The notes beneath the pieces were generated by a model. That model did no database searches and was not told where the DNA came from. It saw nothing but the letters and a program-made list of their open reading frames with translations. DNA of 64,000 nucleotides, taken from assembly GCA_045595785.1 (NCBI GenBank), contig JAZOBE010000045.1, positions 1-64,000 on the forward strand, in the 5' to 3' direction. Shown here piece by piece: positions 42,938 to 51,408 of this stretch (positions are counted from its first letter, which is position 1; each line of letters begins with the position of its first letter). Both the position numbers and the translations under genes were made by a program. The DNA comes from SFLA01 sp045595785 (lineage in GTDB: Bacteria; Bacillota; Clostridia; Oscillospirales; CAG-382).

Positions 42938-44092
42938 ATGAAAAAAGCATTAAGAATTGCATGTGCGGTTCTGGCAACAGTTCTCTGCCTGCTTTGCTTT
43001 ACCGCTTGTAGTGAAGCAAACTATACCGCAAACAATACCACTTACGTTATCGGCGCTACCGGTCCTCTTACCGGCGATAACTCAGTTTACGGCGTTGCTG
43101 TTCAGCGCGGTGCTATGATCGCTCTTGAAGAGATCAACGCAGCCGGCGGTCTTAACGGCGTTCTCTTCTCTTTTGAGATGATCGACGACGTTGCTGCAGC
43201 TGATAAGGCTGCTACCGGTTACACCTCCCTTTTTGAAAAGGGTATGCAGGTTTCTCTCGGCAGCGTAACCTCCGGCTCCTGCGCTTCCTTTGGTGCAGAA
43301 GCTACCAACGACGGCGTTCTGTTTATGACTCCCTCCGCATCCGCTGAGAACGTTATCGCTGTTGGCGAAAACGCTTTCCGTGTTTGCTTTGGTGATGCTC
43401 AGCAGGGTACCATCGCAGCTGAAAAGCTTACCGCACAGTACACCAAGATCGGCGTTATCTATGATACCAGCGATCCTTACTCTGCAGGTATTTACGAAGC
43501 TTTTGAAGCAAAGATGACCGAGCTCGGCAAGGCTAAGGATACCGATTACTTCGTATACACCTTCACCAAGGAGACCAACAAGGACTTCTCCACTCAGGTT
43601 TCTGAGATCAAGGCTAAGGAATGCGACGTTCTCTTCCTCCCCTTCTATTACACCGAAGCAGCTCTCGTTTGCAAGAAGGCAGCTCAGCTTGAGTACAACG
43701 TTCCCGTTTTCGGTTGTGACGGTCTTGACGGCATCAAGGGTCAGCTTGATGACACCGTTACCGCAGTTGTAAGCTACATCACTCCCTTTGACGTAAACAG
43801 CACCGATGCAAAGGTTAAATCCTTTGTTGACGCTTTCCAGAAGAAGTACGGCGAAGCTCCCAACCAGTTCGCAGCAGACGGTTATGACGCTATGATGATC
43901 CTCTTCGAGGCTATGAAGCAGGCAGGCGTTAACGACGTTACCATTTCCGCTTCCGATCTGGCAGATCTTCTCCGTCCCGTTTTCACCGGCGGTTCCTTCA
44001 AGTATGACGGCGTTACCGGTAAGAATATGACCTGGGGTACAGACGGTTCTTGTAACAAGGACGCTCAGGTAGTTATCGTTGACCGCGATTAA
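42938..44092 (+). CDS. livJ: Branched-chain amino acid ABC transporter, binding lipoprotein
   Basis: This 384-residue protein starts at the ATG preceded by AAAGGAAA. The signal ends in lipobox FTAC (Cys24), so it is membrane-tethered. The mature protein is a Leu/Ile/Val-binding type fold: VIGATGPLTGDNSVYGVAVQ at the start, then SGSCASFGAEATNDG, FAADGYDAMMILFEA. Codon use is extremely restricted, implying very high expression. It is the first of five transporter genes. Confidence 0.93.
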   Translation: MKKALRIACAVLATVLCLLCFTACSEANYTANNTTYVIGATGPLTGDNSVYGVAVQRGAMIALEEINAAGGLNGVLFSFEMIDDVAAADKAATGYTSLFEKGMQVSLGSVTSGSCASFGAEATNDGVLFMTPSASAENVIAVGENAFRVCFGDAQQGTIAAEKLTAQYTKIGVIYDTSDPYSAGIYEAFEAKMTELGKAKDTDYFVYTFTKETNKDFSTQVSEIKAKECDVLFLPFYYTEAALVCKKAAQLEYNVPVFGCDGLDGIKGQLDDTVTAVVSYITPFDVNSTDAKVKSFVDAFQKKYGEAPNQFAADGYDAMMILFEAMKQAGVNDVTISASDLADLLRPVFTGGSFKYDGVTGKNMTWGTDGSCNKDAQVVIVDRD

Positions 44093-44175
44093 TAATTATT
44101 TATCGGAATTTTTTGCAGAAGGGCAAAGTTTTTAAGTGCTTTGCCTTTCTGCGAGTTCTTGTTTTAGGAGTATTT

Positions 44176-45042
44176 ATGAATACACTTATCAACGGCCTGT
44201 GTTTGGGCGGTATATACGCACTTATCGCCTTGGGCTATACAATGGTATACGGCATTGCTAAAATGCTTAACTTCGCTCACGGCGATATTATAATGGTGGG
44301 TGCATATGCTGTTTTCACAACGCTTTTCCTTATGAACCACCCCATTCCCGCAGTTATTGCGGCAATCATTATATGTACCGTTCTGGGTATCGTCACCGAG
44401 CGTGTGGCTTATCGTCCTCTTCGCGGCGCATCCCCTCTGGCGGTGCTTATTACTGCTATCGGCGTAAGCTATCTGCTTCAGAGTATTGCTCAGCTTATCT
44501 ACGGCGCAGGCACCCGCCCCGTTACTATCGGCAACTGGGGAGCAATAAAGATAACAGAGAGTGTGTCCATAAGTATTTCTTCCATCGTTACCTTGGCTAT
44601 GTGCGTTATCATTATGGTGGCGCTTACTCTGTTTATTAATAAGACCAAGGCAGGCACGGCAATGCTGGCTGTATCCGAGGATAGGGCGGCGGCATCCCTT
44701 ATGGGTATCAACGTAAACGCCATTATCACTCTTACCTTTGCCATCGGCTCTGCGCTGGCGGCATTCGCATCCGTGTTCTATCTTATGCAGATACCTGCAG
44801 TCAGCCCCACTCTGGGTGCAATGCCCGGTATAAAAGCCTTTACTGCGGCGGTAATCGGCGGTATCGGTTCTATCCCCGGTGCAATGGTAGGCGGAATTTT
44901 ACTCGGCGTTATCGAGAAGGTATGCTCCAGTATCCCCGCTTTGTCTCCTTATACCACAGCAATCGAGTTCGGTCTGCTGGTGCTCATTCTTATGGTCCGT
45001 CCTACGGGACTTATGGGTAAGACCAGAAGGGAGAAGGTATAA
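44176..45042 (+). CDS. livH: Branched-chain amino acid ABC transporter permease LivH
   Basis: This 288-residue permease has about eight membrane helices. The start is the ATG after AGGAG; an upstream in-frame ATG lies in the livJ spacer. NGLCLGGIYALIALGYTMVYG near the N-terminus (given as NGLCLGGIYALI, GYTMVYG) and LNFAHGD are LivH signatures, and GGIGSIPGAMVGG late in the protein is the ATPase contact loop. It pairs with LivM. Confidence 0.94.
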   Translation: MNTLINGLCLGGIYALIALGYTMVYGIAKMLNFAHGDIIMVGAYAVFTTLFLMNHPIPAVIAAIIICTVLGIVTERVAYRPLRGASPLAVLITAIGVSYLLQSIAQLIYGAGTRPVTIGNWGAIKITESVSISISSIVTLAMCVIIMVALTLFINKTKAGTAMLAVSEDRAAASLMGINVNAIITLTFAIGSALAAFASVFYLMQIPAVSPTLGAMPGIKAFTAAVIGGIGSIPGAMVGGILLGVIEKVCSSIPALSPYTTAIEFGLLVLILMVRPTGLMGKTRREKV

Positions 45043-45043
45043 A

Positions 45044-46177
45044 ATGAAAAAATTCAAGCTTAAGCATTGGATAAATTATATCCTCATTCTCGCTCTGGCA
45101 GTTCCATTTTCCATCATTGCATTTACCGGCAGCGTAAAGGGCTCTACCGCACTTATGCTTACCCAGATCGCGTACAGTATAATCCTTGCAGTATCCTTGA
45201 ATCTGGTCGTTGGCTTTTTGGGTGAGCTTTCACTGGGTCACGCGGGCTTTATGTGCGCAGGCGCGTATATCGGCTGCTTTACTGCAAATATGCTTCATTC
45301 CGTCATTCCCGATTCTACTGTTGTGTTGATACTTTCGATGGTTGTCGGCGGACTTGCCGCGGCATTGTTCGGACTTATCATCGGTCTGCCCACACTTCGC
45401 CTTAAGGGTGACTATCTTGCAATCGTTACCCTCGCATTCGGTGAGATAATCCGTACCGTTTTTATGAATCAGGAAATATTCGGCGGTGCGTTGGGACTTA
45501 CCACCCGTAAATACGGCAAGACTCTGTTTGTAATCGCCTTCGTACTGGCGCTGTTTACCGTTTTTGTAACCCAGAATCTTATGAAGAGTAAGCACGGACG
45601 AGCTATTCAGGCTATCCGTGATAACGAGATCGCCGCCCGTGCAATGGGCGTAAACGTAACCTATTATAAGCTGGCTGTTTTCGTTATCGCCGCATTTTTC
45701 GCAGGCGTTGCCGGCGTTATATACGGTCATAACACCACCCCTGTAGATTACGGATTTTTCTCATTCAACTATTCGGTTGAGATATTGGTTATGGTAGTTC
45801 TGGGCGGTATGGGTAACATTACCGGCTCAATACTTTCCGCAACACTTCTCACCTTTATAAACATTCAGCTTACCACCAAGCTTTCCGGCGACCTTGCGGC
45901 GCTTAAGTATCTTATTTATGCGCTCATTCTCATCGTTGCCGTTATCTGGAACAACGCACCTGCACTTCGTAAGGTACGTGCAAGATTCAGCGTTCAGCGT
46001 CTTATGGAGTATCTTATCGTCAAATTCCGCGGTCACCGCATCAAGGAAGAGGGCGGTATGGAGGCTCCCTCTACCGCAGACTGGTCCAAGGTTCCCACAA
46101 AAATACCTATGGATGCATTGCTTTCCACAGATATTATCCCCGAAGAAAGCGTTAAACAGGAGGGCGATAAGAAATGA
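45044..46177 (+). CDS. livM: Branched-chain amino acid ABC transporter permease LivM
   Basis: This 377-residue permease partner of LivH starts one base after the livH stop. It has about ten hydrophobic segments, SLNLVVGFLGELSLGHAGF (the LivM signature) and GGMGNITGSILSA (the ATPase contact loop). A hydrophilic C-terminal tail of about 50 residues (after VRARF) extends beyond the usual end. Its stop overlaps the livG start by 4 bp. Confidence 0.94.
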   Translation: MKKFKLKHWINYILILALAVPFSIIAFTGSVKGSTALMLTQIAYSIILAVSLNLVVGFLGELSLGHAGFMCAGAYIGCFTANMLHSVIPDSTVVLILSMVVGGLAAALFGLIIGLPTLRLKGDYLAIVTLAFGEIIRTVFMNQEIFGGALGLTTRKYGKTLFVIAFVLALFTVFVTQNLMKSKHGRAIQAIRDNEIAARAMGVNVTYYKLAVFVIAAFFAGVAGVIYGHNTTPVDYGFFSFNYSVEILVMVVLGGMGNITGSILSATLLTFINIQLTTKLSGDLAALKYLIYALILIVAVIWNNAPALRKVRARFSVQRLMEYLIVKFRGHRIKEEGGMEAPSTADWSKVPTKIPMDALLSTDIIPEESVKQEGDKK

Positions 46178-46938
46178 GCGAATACGTACTTGAGACCCGC
46201 TCCCTCGGCATCTCCTTCGGAGGATTGAAGGCGGCGCAGGATATTAATCTTAAGATAAAGAAAAACCAGCTTTACGGGCTTATCGGTCCCAACGGCGCAG
46301 GCAAGACCACCGTTTTCAACCTGCTCACCGGCGTTTACCGTCCTACCACCGGCACCTTCCTGCTTAACGGTGAGGAGCTTGTAGGCAAAACCCCTGCAGA
46401 GATCAACAAAAAGGGCATCGCCCGTACTTTCCAGAATATAAGACTTTTTTCAAATATGTCGGTTATCGACAACGTGCTTGTCGGTATGGGAAACAGCTCA
46501 AATTGTAATATTTTTGAGAGCATTTTCCGCTTGCCCCGTCATTTTTCCACAGAAAAACAGATGCGTGCCGCCGCAAGAGAATTGCTTCGCGTTTTCGGCT
46601 TGGATGATGAACGCCGTACCGTAGCATCAAATCTGCCTTACGGCTCTCAGCGTAAGCTGGAAATGGCGCGTGCGCTGGCTACTAATCCCAAATTGCTTTT
46701 GCTTGATGAGCCTGCAGCAGGCATGAACCCTCAGGAGACCGCAGAGCTTACCGAGACTATCCGCCGTATCCGTGACGAGTTTGATATGACGGTGCTTCTT
46801 ATCGAGCATGATATGAGCCTTGTTTCGGGTCTGTGTGATGAGATTACCGTTCTTAACTTCGGCACAACACTGGCGCAGGGCAGCACCGAAGAGGTGCTCC
46901 GCCATCCCGACGTAGTTAAGGCGTACCTTGGCGAATAA
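46174..46938 (+). CDS. livG: Branched-chain amino acid ABC transporter ATPase LivG
   Basis: This 254-residue ATPase has Walker A GPNGAGKTT (about 38-46), LPYGSQRKLEMARAL as a degenerate signature motif, Walker B LLLLDEPAAGMNP and the switch His in LIEHDMS. These are the LivG features. It overlaps livM by 4 bp and is followed by livF after 21 bp. Confidence 0.95.
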   Translation: MSEYVLETRSLGISFGGLKAAQDINLKIKKNQLYGLIGPNGAGKTTVFNLLTGVYRPTTGTFLLNGEELVGKTPAEINKKGIARTFQNIRLFSNMSVIDNVLVGMGNSSNCNIFESIFRLPRHFSTEKQMRAAARELLRVFGLDDERRTVASNLPYGSQRKLEMARALATNPKLLLLDEPAAGMNPQETAELTETIRRIRDEFDMTVLLIEHDMSLVSGLCDEITVLNFGTTLAQGSTEEVLRHPDVVKAYLGE

Positions 46939-46959
46939 ACCGAAAGGAAACAGAGATAA

Positions 46960-47670
46960 ATGGCTTTACTTACAGTTGAAGATCTTGAAGTATCTTATGG
47001 GCTTATCCGCGCCATACGCGGTGTTTCCTTTGAGGTAAATCAGGGCGAGATCGTGGCGCTTATCGGCGCAAACGGCGCAGGCAAGACCACTATAATGCAT
47101 TCACTTTGCAACCTTATTCCCAAGGCAAACGGCAAGGTTACCTACAACGGCAAGGATATAACTCATATTCCTCCTCACAAGCTGGTTCCTTTGGGAATGG
47201 CACAGGTACCGGAGGGACGTAGAATTTTCTGTGAGCTTACCGTTGCGGAAAACCTTAAAATGGGCGCGTATACCAGAAGTGACAAAGCGGAAAAAGAGCA
47301 GACTCTTTCGGAGATCTATGCTCGCTTTCCCATTCTCAAGGAGCGCTCCAAGCAGATCGCAGGCACCCTTTCCGGCGGTGAACAGCAGATGCTGGCAATG
47401 AGCCGTGCTCTTATGTCCAAGCCCTCCCTTATTTTGCTTGATGAACCCAGTATGGGTCTGTCTCCCTTGTACGTTAACACTATTTTCGATATGATAACCG
47501 AGATAAATAAAGCGGGCACCACCGTTTTGCTTGTTGAGCAGAACGCAAAAAAGGCGCTTTCCGTTGCAAACCGCGCATACGTGCTGGAAACGGGACTTAT
47601 CGTACGCAACGGCACCGGCGAGGAATTACTTAATGATGAGGCGGTTATAAAAGCCTACCTCGGCGGTTAA
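46960..47670 (+). CDS. livF: Branched-chain amino acid ABC transporter ATPase LivF
   Basis: This 236-residue ATPase has Walker A GANGAGKTT (about 37-45), VPEGRRIF (LivF-specific), signature LSGGEQQMLAMSRAL, Walker B LILLDEPSMGLSP and LLVEQN. It completes the LivJHMGF importer. The terminator lies in the inverted-repeat element that follows. Confidence 0.96.
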   Translation: MALLTVEDLEVSYGLIRAIRGVSFEVNQGEIVALIGANGAGKTTIMHSLCNLIPKANGKVTYNGKDITHIPPHKLVPLGMAQVPEGRRIFCELTVAENLKMGAYTRSDKAEKEQTLSEIYARFPILKERSKQIAGTLSGGEQQMLAMSRALMSKPSLILLDEPSMGLSPLYVNTIFDMITEINKAGTTVLLVEQNAKKALSVANRAYVLETGLIVRNGTGEELLNDEAVIKAYLGG

Positions 47671-47679
47671 TTCTTTCGT

Positions 47680-47857
47680 AACTGTCTAAATTAATGCAGA
47701 ACAAAAACGCGAGAGAGAAAACAAAAAGTTTTTGCAAAACCGTAGGGACCGGCGTCCCCAACGGTCCGAAGACAAAAAACAAGGCAAAAAATTCGTAGAA
47801 TAAATCTACGAATTTTTGTTTTATTCGTGTTTTTGTTCTGCGTTTATTTAGACAGTT
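47680..47857. mobile_element. MITE-like element with 33-bp inverted ends
   Basis: The ends are inverted repeats: 47680-47712 and 47825-47857 match at 30 of 33 positions (beginning AACTGTCTAAAT). The 112-bp interior holds a GACCG/CGGTC hairpin and a strong 13-bp stem AAAAATTCGTAGA / TCTACGAATTTTT (47787-47817) that can terminate livF transcription. There is no coding frame. Target-site duplications are not evident. It may be a miniature transposable element or a member of the nested palindrome family. Confidence 0.55.
47787..47822 (+). terminator. Probable terminator of the liv operon
   Basis: The 13-bp stem AAAAATTCGTAGA / TCTACGAATTTTT is followed by GTTTTATT. It lies inside the inverted-repeat element, 117 bp after livF. 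Confidence 0.7.
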
Positions 47858-47989
47858 CCTCGCTTCGCTGACGGTAGTTTTGTTTCATATAATTCGTAGT
47901 TTTTGGTCTGCTGACCAAAAACTCCCATTATTTCTCATTTCTCATTTCCGGGGTCCCCGAGAAACCGCAGGTTTCTTGGGGTGGGTTAC
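47858..47989. repeat. Hairpin-rich spacer between the liv element and the M20 gene
   Basis: It contains TTTTTGGTCtgctGACCAAAAA (47913-47934 region) and CCCCGAGAAACC / GGTTTCTTGGGG (about 47956-47981). The latter contains GGGGTCCCCG, similar to the GGGGACCCCG of the repeats after the CotH gene. No gene is seen. Confidence 0.5.
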
Positions 47990-49183
47990 TCATTCATCAT
48001 TAAGCATTGTCATTCCGTTCCATGCATAGACGGCAGCGCCGATGGGCAGTACGCTTTCGTCAAAGGTTGCTTTTGGGTGGTGAACGGGGTAGGCGTATCC
48101 CTTTTCCTTTTCCCCTGCGGTCAAGGACACCATTACCGACGGAACTTTTTCGCTTATATATGCAAAATCCTCGCTTCCGCCGCCACGTGCCACCCGTCCG
48201 TCAGGGCTTATCATAGCGGTGGTCAGCACCTTGTCCTTACCCAAAAGCTCAAGTGTGTTTTTATATACGCTTTCGGATATTTCCTTTTCGTTTATCATAG
48301 GCGGTGTGCCCGACGTAAAGATTGCTTCTGCGTTTCCTCTGTATGTCTGCGCTATACCGCCGCATATTTCTTTTATCCGTTTTTGCAGATATTCTCTGGC
48401 TTTTTCGCTGTACGACCTTGCCGTGCCTTTTATTACCGCCGTGTCTGCAACAGCGTTTCCTGTGCTCCCCGTCTGAACATAGCCTATTGTTAACACCGTT
48501 TCCTCCCGCGCTTCGATTTCGCGGGACTGGAGTATCTGCAACCCGTTTATTACCTGCGCGGCTATCATCGCCGCGTCCACTCCCTGCCAAGGGGCAGAAC
48601 CGTGGCAGCCTTTTCCGTATATATTCACTGTAAAATGGTCGCTGGCAGGCGCGCTCACTCCGGGTGAGGATACAATAACCGTGCCCGACGGTATTTCTAC
48701 CCCCGTGATGACGTGGAGCATCATCGCCTTTTGAACGCCCTCCAGCACGCCGCTTTCTATCATGTCTTTTGCGCCCTCCAATATCTCCTCCGCCGGCTGA
48801 AACATAAGGACTATCTTTCCGTTTAATTCCTTTTCCCGTTCTTTTAACAATTTTGCCGCACCCAACAGCATTGCGGTATGCATATCGTGTCCGCAGGCGT
48901 GCATATTTTCTTTAGCTCGGCAGGGAAGCTCGGCTTCTTCTTTTATAGGCAATGCATCTGTGTCCGCCCGCAGCAAAACACACTTTTCACCCTTTCCGAT
49001 CTCCGCCTTTACTCCGGATTTTCCGCATTCCTCGGGCGTATATCCCATCTCCCGCAGACGGGAGATTATATATGCTTTTGTTTTTGGTGTATCAAACCCC
49101 GTCTCGGCATTTTGGTGGATATACCGTCTGTGGGCAATTATTTCATCTTCAATATTTTTTGCGTCTTCAAATATGCTTTTCAT
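47990..49183 (-). CDS. M20-family amidohydrolase/peptidase
   Basis: This 397-residue zinc-dependent enzyme of the M20D type (N-acyl-amino acid amidohydrolase, N-acetyl-DAP deacetylase and IAA-amino acid hydrolase relatives). Metal-binding motifs: RADTDALPI, ACGHDMHTAMLLGAA (Cys-Gly-His-Asp), FQPAEE, MMLHV and GGSEDFAYI near the C-terminus. A lid domain interrupts at about 185-300. The exact substrate is not evident. It is a single gene, convergent with livF and divergent from the XRE gene. Confidence 0.88.
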   Translation of the reverse strand: MKSIFEDAKNIEDEIIAHRRYIHQNAETGFDTPKTKAYIISRLREMGYTPEECGKSGVKAEIGKGEKCVLLRADTDALPIKEEAELPCRAKENMHACGHDMHTAMLLGAAKLLKEREKELNGKIVLMFQPAEEILEGAKDMIESGVLEGVQKAMMLHVITGVEIPSGTVIVSSPGVSAPASDHFTVNIYGKGCHGSAPWQGVDAAMIAAQVINGLQILQSREIEAREETVLTIGYVQTGSTGNAVADTAVIKGTARSYSEKAREYLQKRIKEICGGIAQTYRGNAEAIFTSGTPPMINEKEISESVYKNTLELLGKDKVLTTAMISPDGRVARGGGSEDFAYISEKVPSVMVSLTAGEKEKGYAYPVHHPKATFDESVLPIGAAVYAWNGMTMLNDE

Positions 49184-49261
49184 TTTCTTACCTGCCTTTC
49201 ATTGGAATTATTCCCGTAAAAACACAAAATAATTGCTTTTTCAGACCATTTTTGGTACAAT

Positions 49262-49366
49262 ACAACCGTTGGTTTATATAAAACTATCTGTTTGGTTTAC
49301 CTGCAACAACCGTTGGTCGCTGTTATTTTGCGGTTTGTGGCTGTAGAATAGACACATACCAAACAG
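49262..49366 (+). promoter_or_regulatory. Repeat-rich control region of the XRE regulator
   Basis: ACAACCGTTGGT occurs at 49262-49273 and, as CAACAACCGTTGGT, at about 49304-49317; each contains the palindrome ACCGTTGGT-like core. CTGTTTGGT (49288-49296) and ACCAAACAG (49358-49366) form an inverted pair around the likely promoter. This arrangement suggests autoregulation by the HTH protein encoded next. Confidence 0.5.
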
Positions 49367-49383
49367 GAAAGGAAAAAACTAAA

Positions 49384-49881
49384 ATGAAAAATACACTCGG
49401 TCAACGAATAGCATCCCTTCGTAAAGAAAAAGGTCTTACTCAGGAGGAGCTTGCAACCTCTATGGGAGTTTCAGCCCAGGCAGTAAGCAAATGGGAAAAC
49501 GATATTTCCTGCCCCGATATAATGCTGCTTCCTCAGCTTGCAGGTATTCTCGGCGTCACCACGGATACACTTCTTTCCGGCGAGAAAGAGCCCGTTGTCG
49601 CTGTCGTGCCCGAAGAACAGCGCAAGGATATGGACAAAATGATGCTCCGTGTCAGAGTCAATTCTTACAGAGGAGATAAGGTTAACGTAAATCTGCCCGT
49701 GTCTCTCATAAAGGTGCTTATAGAAAGCGGAGTTCCTATGGACGATTTCGGCATAGAAGCAGGCGTTGCACAAAAGATTGATTTTGAAAAGATATTCAAC
49801 CTCATAGATAAAGGCGTCATCGGTAAGCTGGTGGAGGTAAACTCCGCAGACGGCGATACTGTAGAAGTATTTGTGGAATAA
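49384..49881 (+). CDS. XRE-family regulator with SHOCT-like C-terminal domain
   Basis: This 165-residue protein has an N-terminal Cro/CI helix-turn-helix (about 5-62; LRKEKGLTQEELATSMGVSAQAVSKWE). A C-terminal beta-alpha domain (about 85-165) begins RVRVNSYRGDKVNVNLPVSL and ends DTVEVFVE, of the kind found in DUF2089/YvlB-like proteins. AGGAAAGGA precedes the ATG. It overlaps the next small gene as TAATG. It probably regulates its own promoter. Confidence 0.85.
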   Translation: MKNTLGQRIASLRKEKGLTQEELATSMGVSAQAVSKWENDISCPDIMLLPQLAGILGVTTDTLLSGEKEPVVAVVPEEQRKDMDKMMLRVRVNSYRGDKVNVNLPVSLIKVLIESGVPMDDFGIEAGVAQKIDFEKIFNLIDKGVIGKLVEVNSADGDTVEVFVE

Positions 49882-50141
49882 TGAAGATAAAAATACGCTC
49901 TTCTTCCCATAAGCTTTCTCTTTGGCTTCCTTCGTGTCTGATCTTCAATCCCATAACCGCCACTCTTGCAGGAAGTAAGATAATACATAAGATTTTCGAC
50001 GGGGAAGGGGAAAAGACCATTTCGCCCAAGGCGTGCCGCGCCCTTTTCCGCGAGATAAACCGATGCCGCCGCAAACATAAAAAATGGACTTTGGTGGATG
50101 TCCGCGCCTCCGACGGCACGGAAGTGAATGTAAGATTGTAA
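49881..50141 (+). CDS. Small partner of the XRE regulator, 86 residues
   Basis: This basic protein begins MKIKIRSSSHKLSLWLPSCL and ends with a DVRASDGTEVNVRL strand similar to the C-terminal end of the upstream regulator. A hydrophobic middle (NPITATLAGSKIIHKIF) may touch the membrane. Its start overlaps the regulator stop (TAATG), so the two are co-translated. Similar pairs are common in Clostridia; the function is not known to me. Confidence 0.7.
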   Translation: MKIKIRSSSHKLSLWLPSCLIFNPITATLAGSKIIHKIFDGEGEKTISPKACRALFREINRCRRKHKKWTLVDVRASDGTEVNVRL

Positions 50142-50151
50142 ATTGATAAAC

Positions 50152-50179
50152 AAAAAAGGGCTGATTTTCAGCCCTTTTT
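50152..50179. terminator. Bidirectional terminator
   Basis: The stem AAAAAAGGGCTGA / TCAGCCCTTTTT serves the convergent XRE pair (plus) and membrane protein gene (minus). Confidence 0.9.
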
Positions 50180-50188
50180 AATATGCGT

Positions 50189-51394
50189 CTATATGTACTT
50201 ATACAGATTTTTATTTCTGGCGCCGTCGATACATTCGCGCTCCAGCGCGTTGATAAATCCCGTTCCGGCAAACAGCTTGTAATCTCCTATAATCTCGCCG
50301 TTATCCATTTCAAATATTTTGCCTGCCTTGTTCATCTGAACGAATCTCGGCACGGGCACTACGATAAGCACCTTATCATTCTCGCTGTCATAACCGAAAT
50401 TAAATTTCTTAACGTAACGGAATATTTCTATTCTCGCACCCTTTCTGCCTATGCTTAAGGTATGGATATATTCTCCCGTGCCGTTTTCATACAACAGCAT
50501 GGGCACGTTCTTCCGCATACCGCACATCAGCTTGCAGGAATACGTCTTTTTATCTGTTTTAACGGAAAAGCTTTCTCCTGCATAAGGACTGAACAACGAG
50601 CTGTAAGGCACCTTTATGTCGGACAAGGTGTAGCCCTTGTCTTTACAGGCTCTTTTAAGCTGCTTTATAAATGCTTTGCGCTTTACAAGACCGCGTACCG
50701 TTCTCACCGCAGGTGGTATGATAATTATTCCGCATATTACGCAGACTATGGTAATAATCGTATTCTTGCTGAACACACCGCTGCTTCCGAGACTTGCAAA
50801 TATATTTCCCACACCGCTGAAATAAGGAAACACCATTGTGAGTACCACACCGCCCATGGAATATACGCCGGCGATAATTGCAACTTCCTCAATATACGCC
50901 ACGGTGGAATATCCTTTTTTCTTGGTGGTGCCTTTTTCCCAATCCTTTATAGCTGTAAAGGTCGCGGCAACGCCCAGCAAAACAAACAGAGGCACGCAGA
51001 AAGCCAATATCTTCAACTTGGATAATATATCCGTTTTTCCGCCTGCAAAAGCAACGGTAAACGCCTTGAGAGGAACAACAGTAAACAACGCGGATGTAAA
51101 CAGAGCAACCGTCCAGAACTCGTATTTTTTGAACACGAACCCAAGCTTTTCCTTAAAGCTCATTCCGCCCTTTTCAAGGTAGGGAATGCGCAAATCGGCG
51201 TCATATTTTACCGTCTGCTTAAACAACGAATAATAGCTGAAAAACGCCACCGCCGCTATCAGATAGCAGGTGGTGCTTGTATAATAATCGGCGATTTTGG
51301 TGAAAAATGCTATTTGAAATATCAGCACCGTCATCAATAGCGGCGCCAGTGATACAACTGCAAGCTTTTGGGTTATTCTTGCAAACACCTTCAT
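50189..51394 (-). CDS. Membrane protein of unknown function, 401 residues
   Basis: I do not recognise the family. The first 230 residues hold about six hydrophobic helices (for example 12-33, 38-58, 92-115, 128-148, 165-190, 207-232). The remaining 170 residues are soluble, basic and beta-rich (YSSLFSPYAGESFSVKTDKKTYSCKL), ending in a conserved-looking RECIDGARNK. AAGGAGA precedes the ATG. It is probably co-transcribed with lysA, whose stop is 15 bp upstream. Confidence 0.7.
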   Translation of the reverse strand: MKVFARITQKLAVVSLAPLLMTVLIFQIAFFTKIADYYTSTTCYLIAAVAFFSYYSLFKQTVKYDADLRIPYLEKGGMSFKEKLGFVFKKYEFWTVALFTSALFTVVPLKAFTVAFAGGKTDILSKLKILAFCVPLFVLLGVAATFTAIKDWEKGTTKKKGYSTVAYIEEVAIIAGVYSMGGVVLTMVFPYFSGVGNIFASLGSSGVFSKNTIITIVCVICGIIIIPPAVRTVRGLVKRKAFIKQLKRACKDKGYTLSDIKVPYSSLFSPYAGESFSVKTDKKTYSCKLMCGMRKNVPMLLYENGTGEYIHTLSIGRKGARIEIFRYVKKFNFGYDSENDKVLIVVPVPRFVQMNKAGKIFEMDNGEIIGDYKLFAGTGFINALERECIDGARNKNLYKYI

Positions 51395-51408
51395 CCCGTC
51401 GTCTCCTT

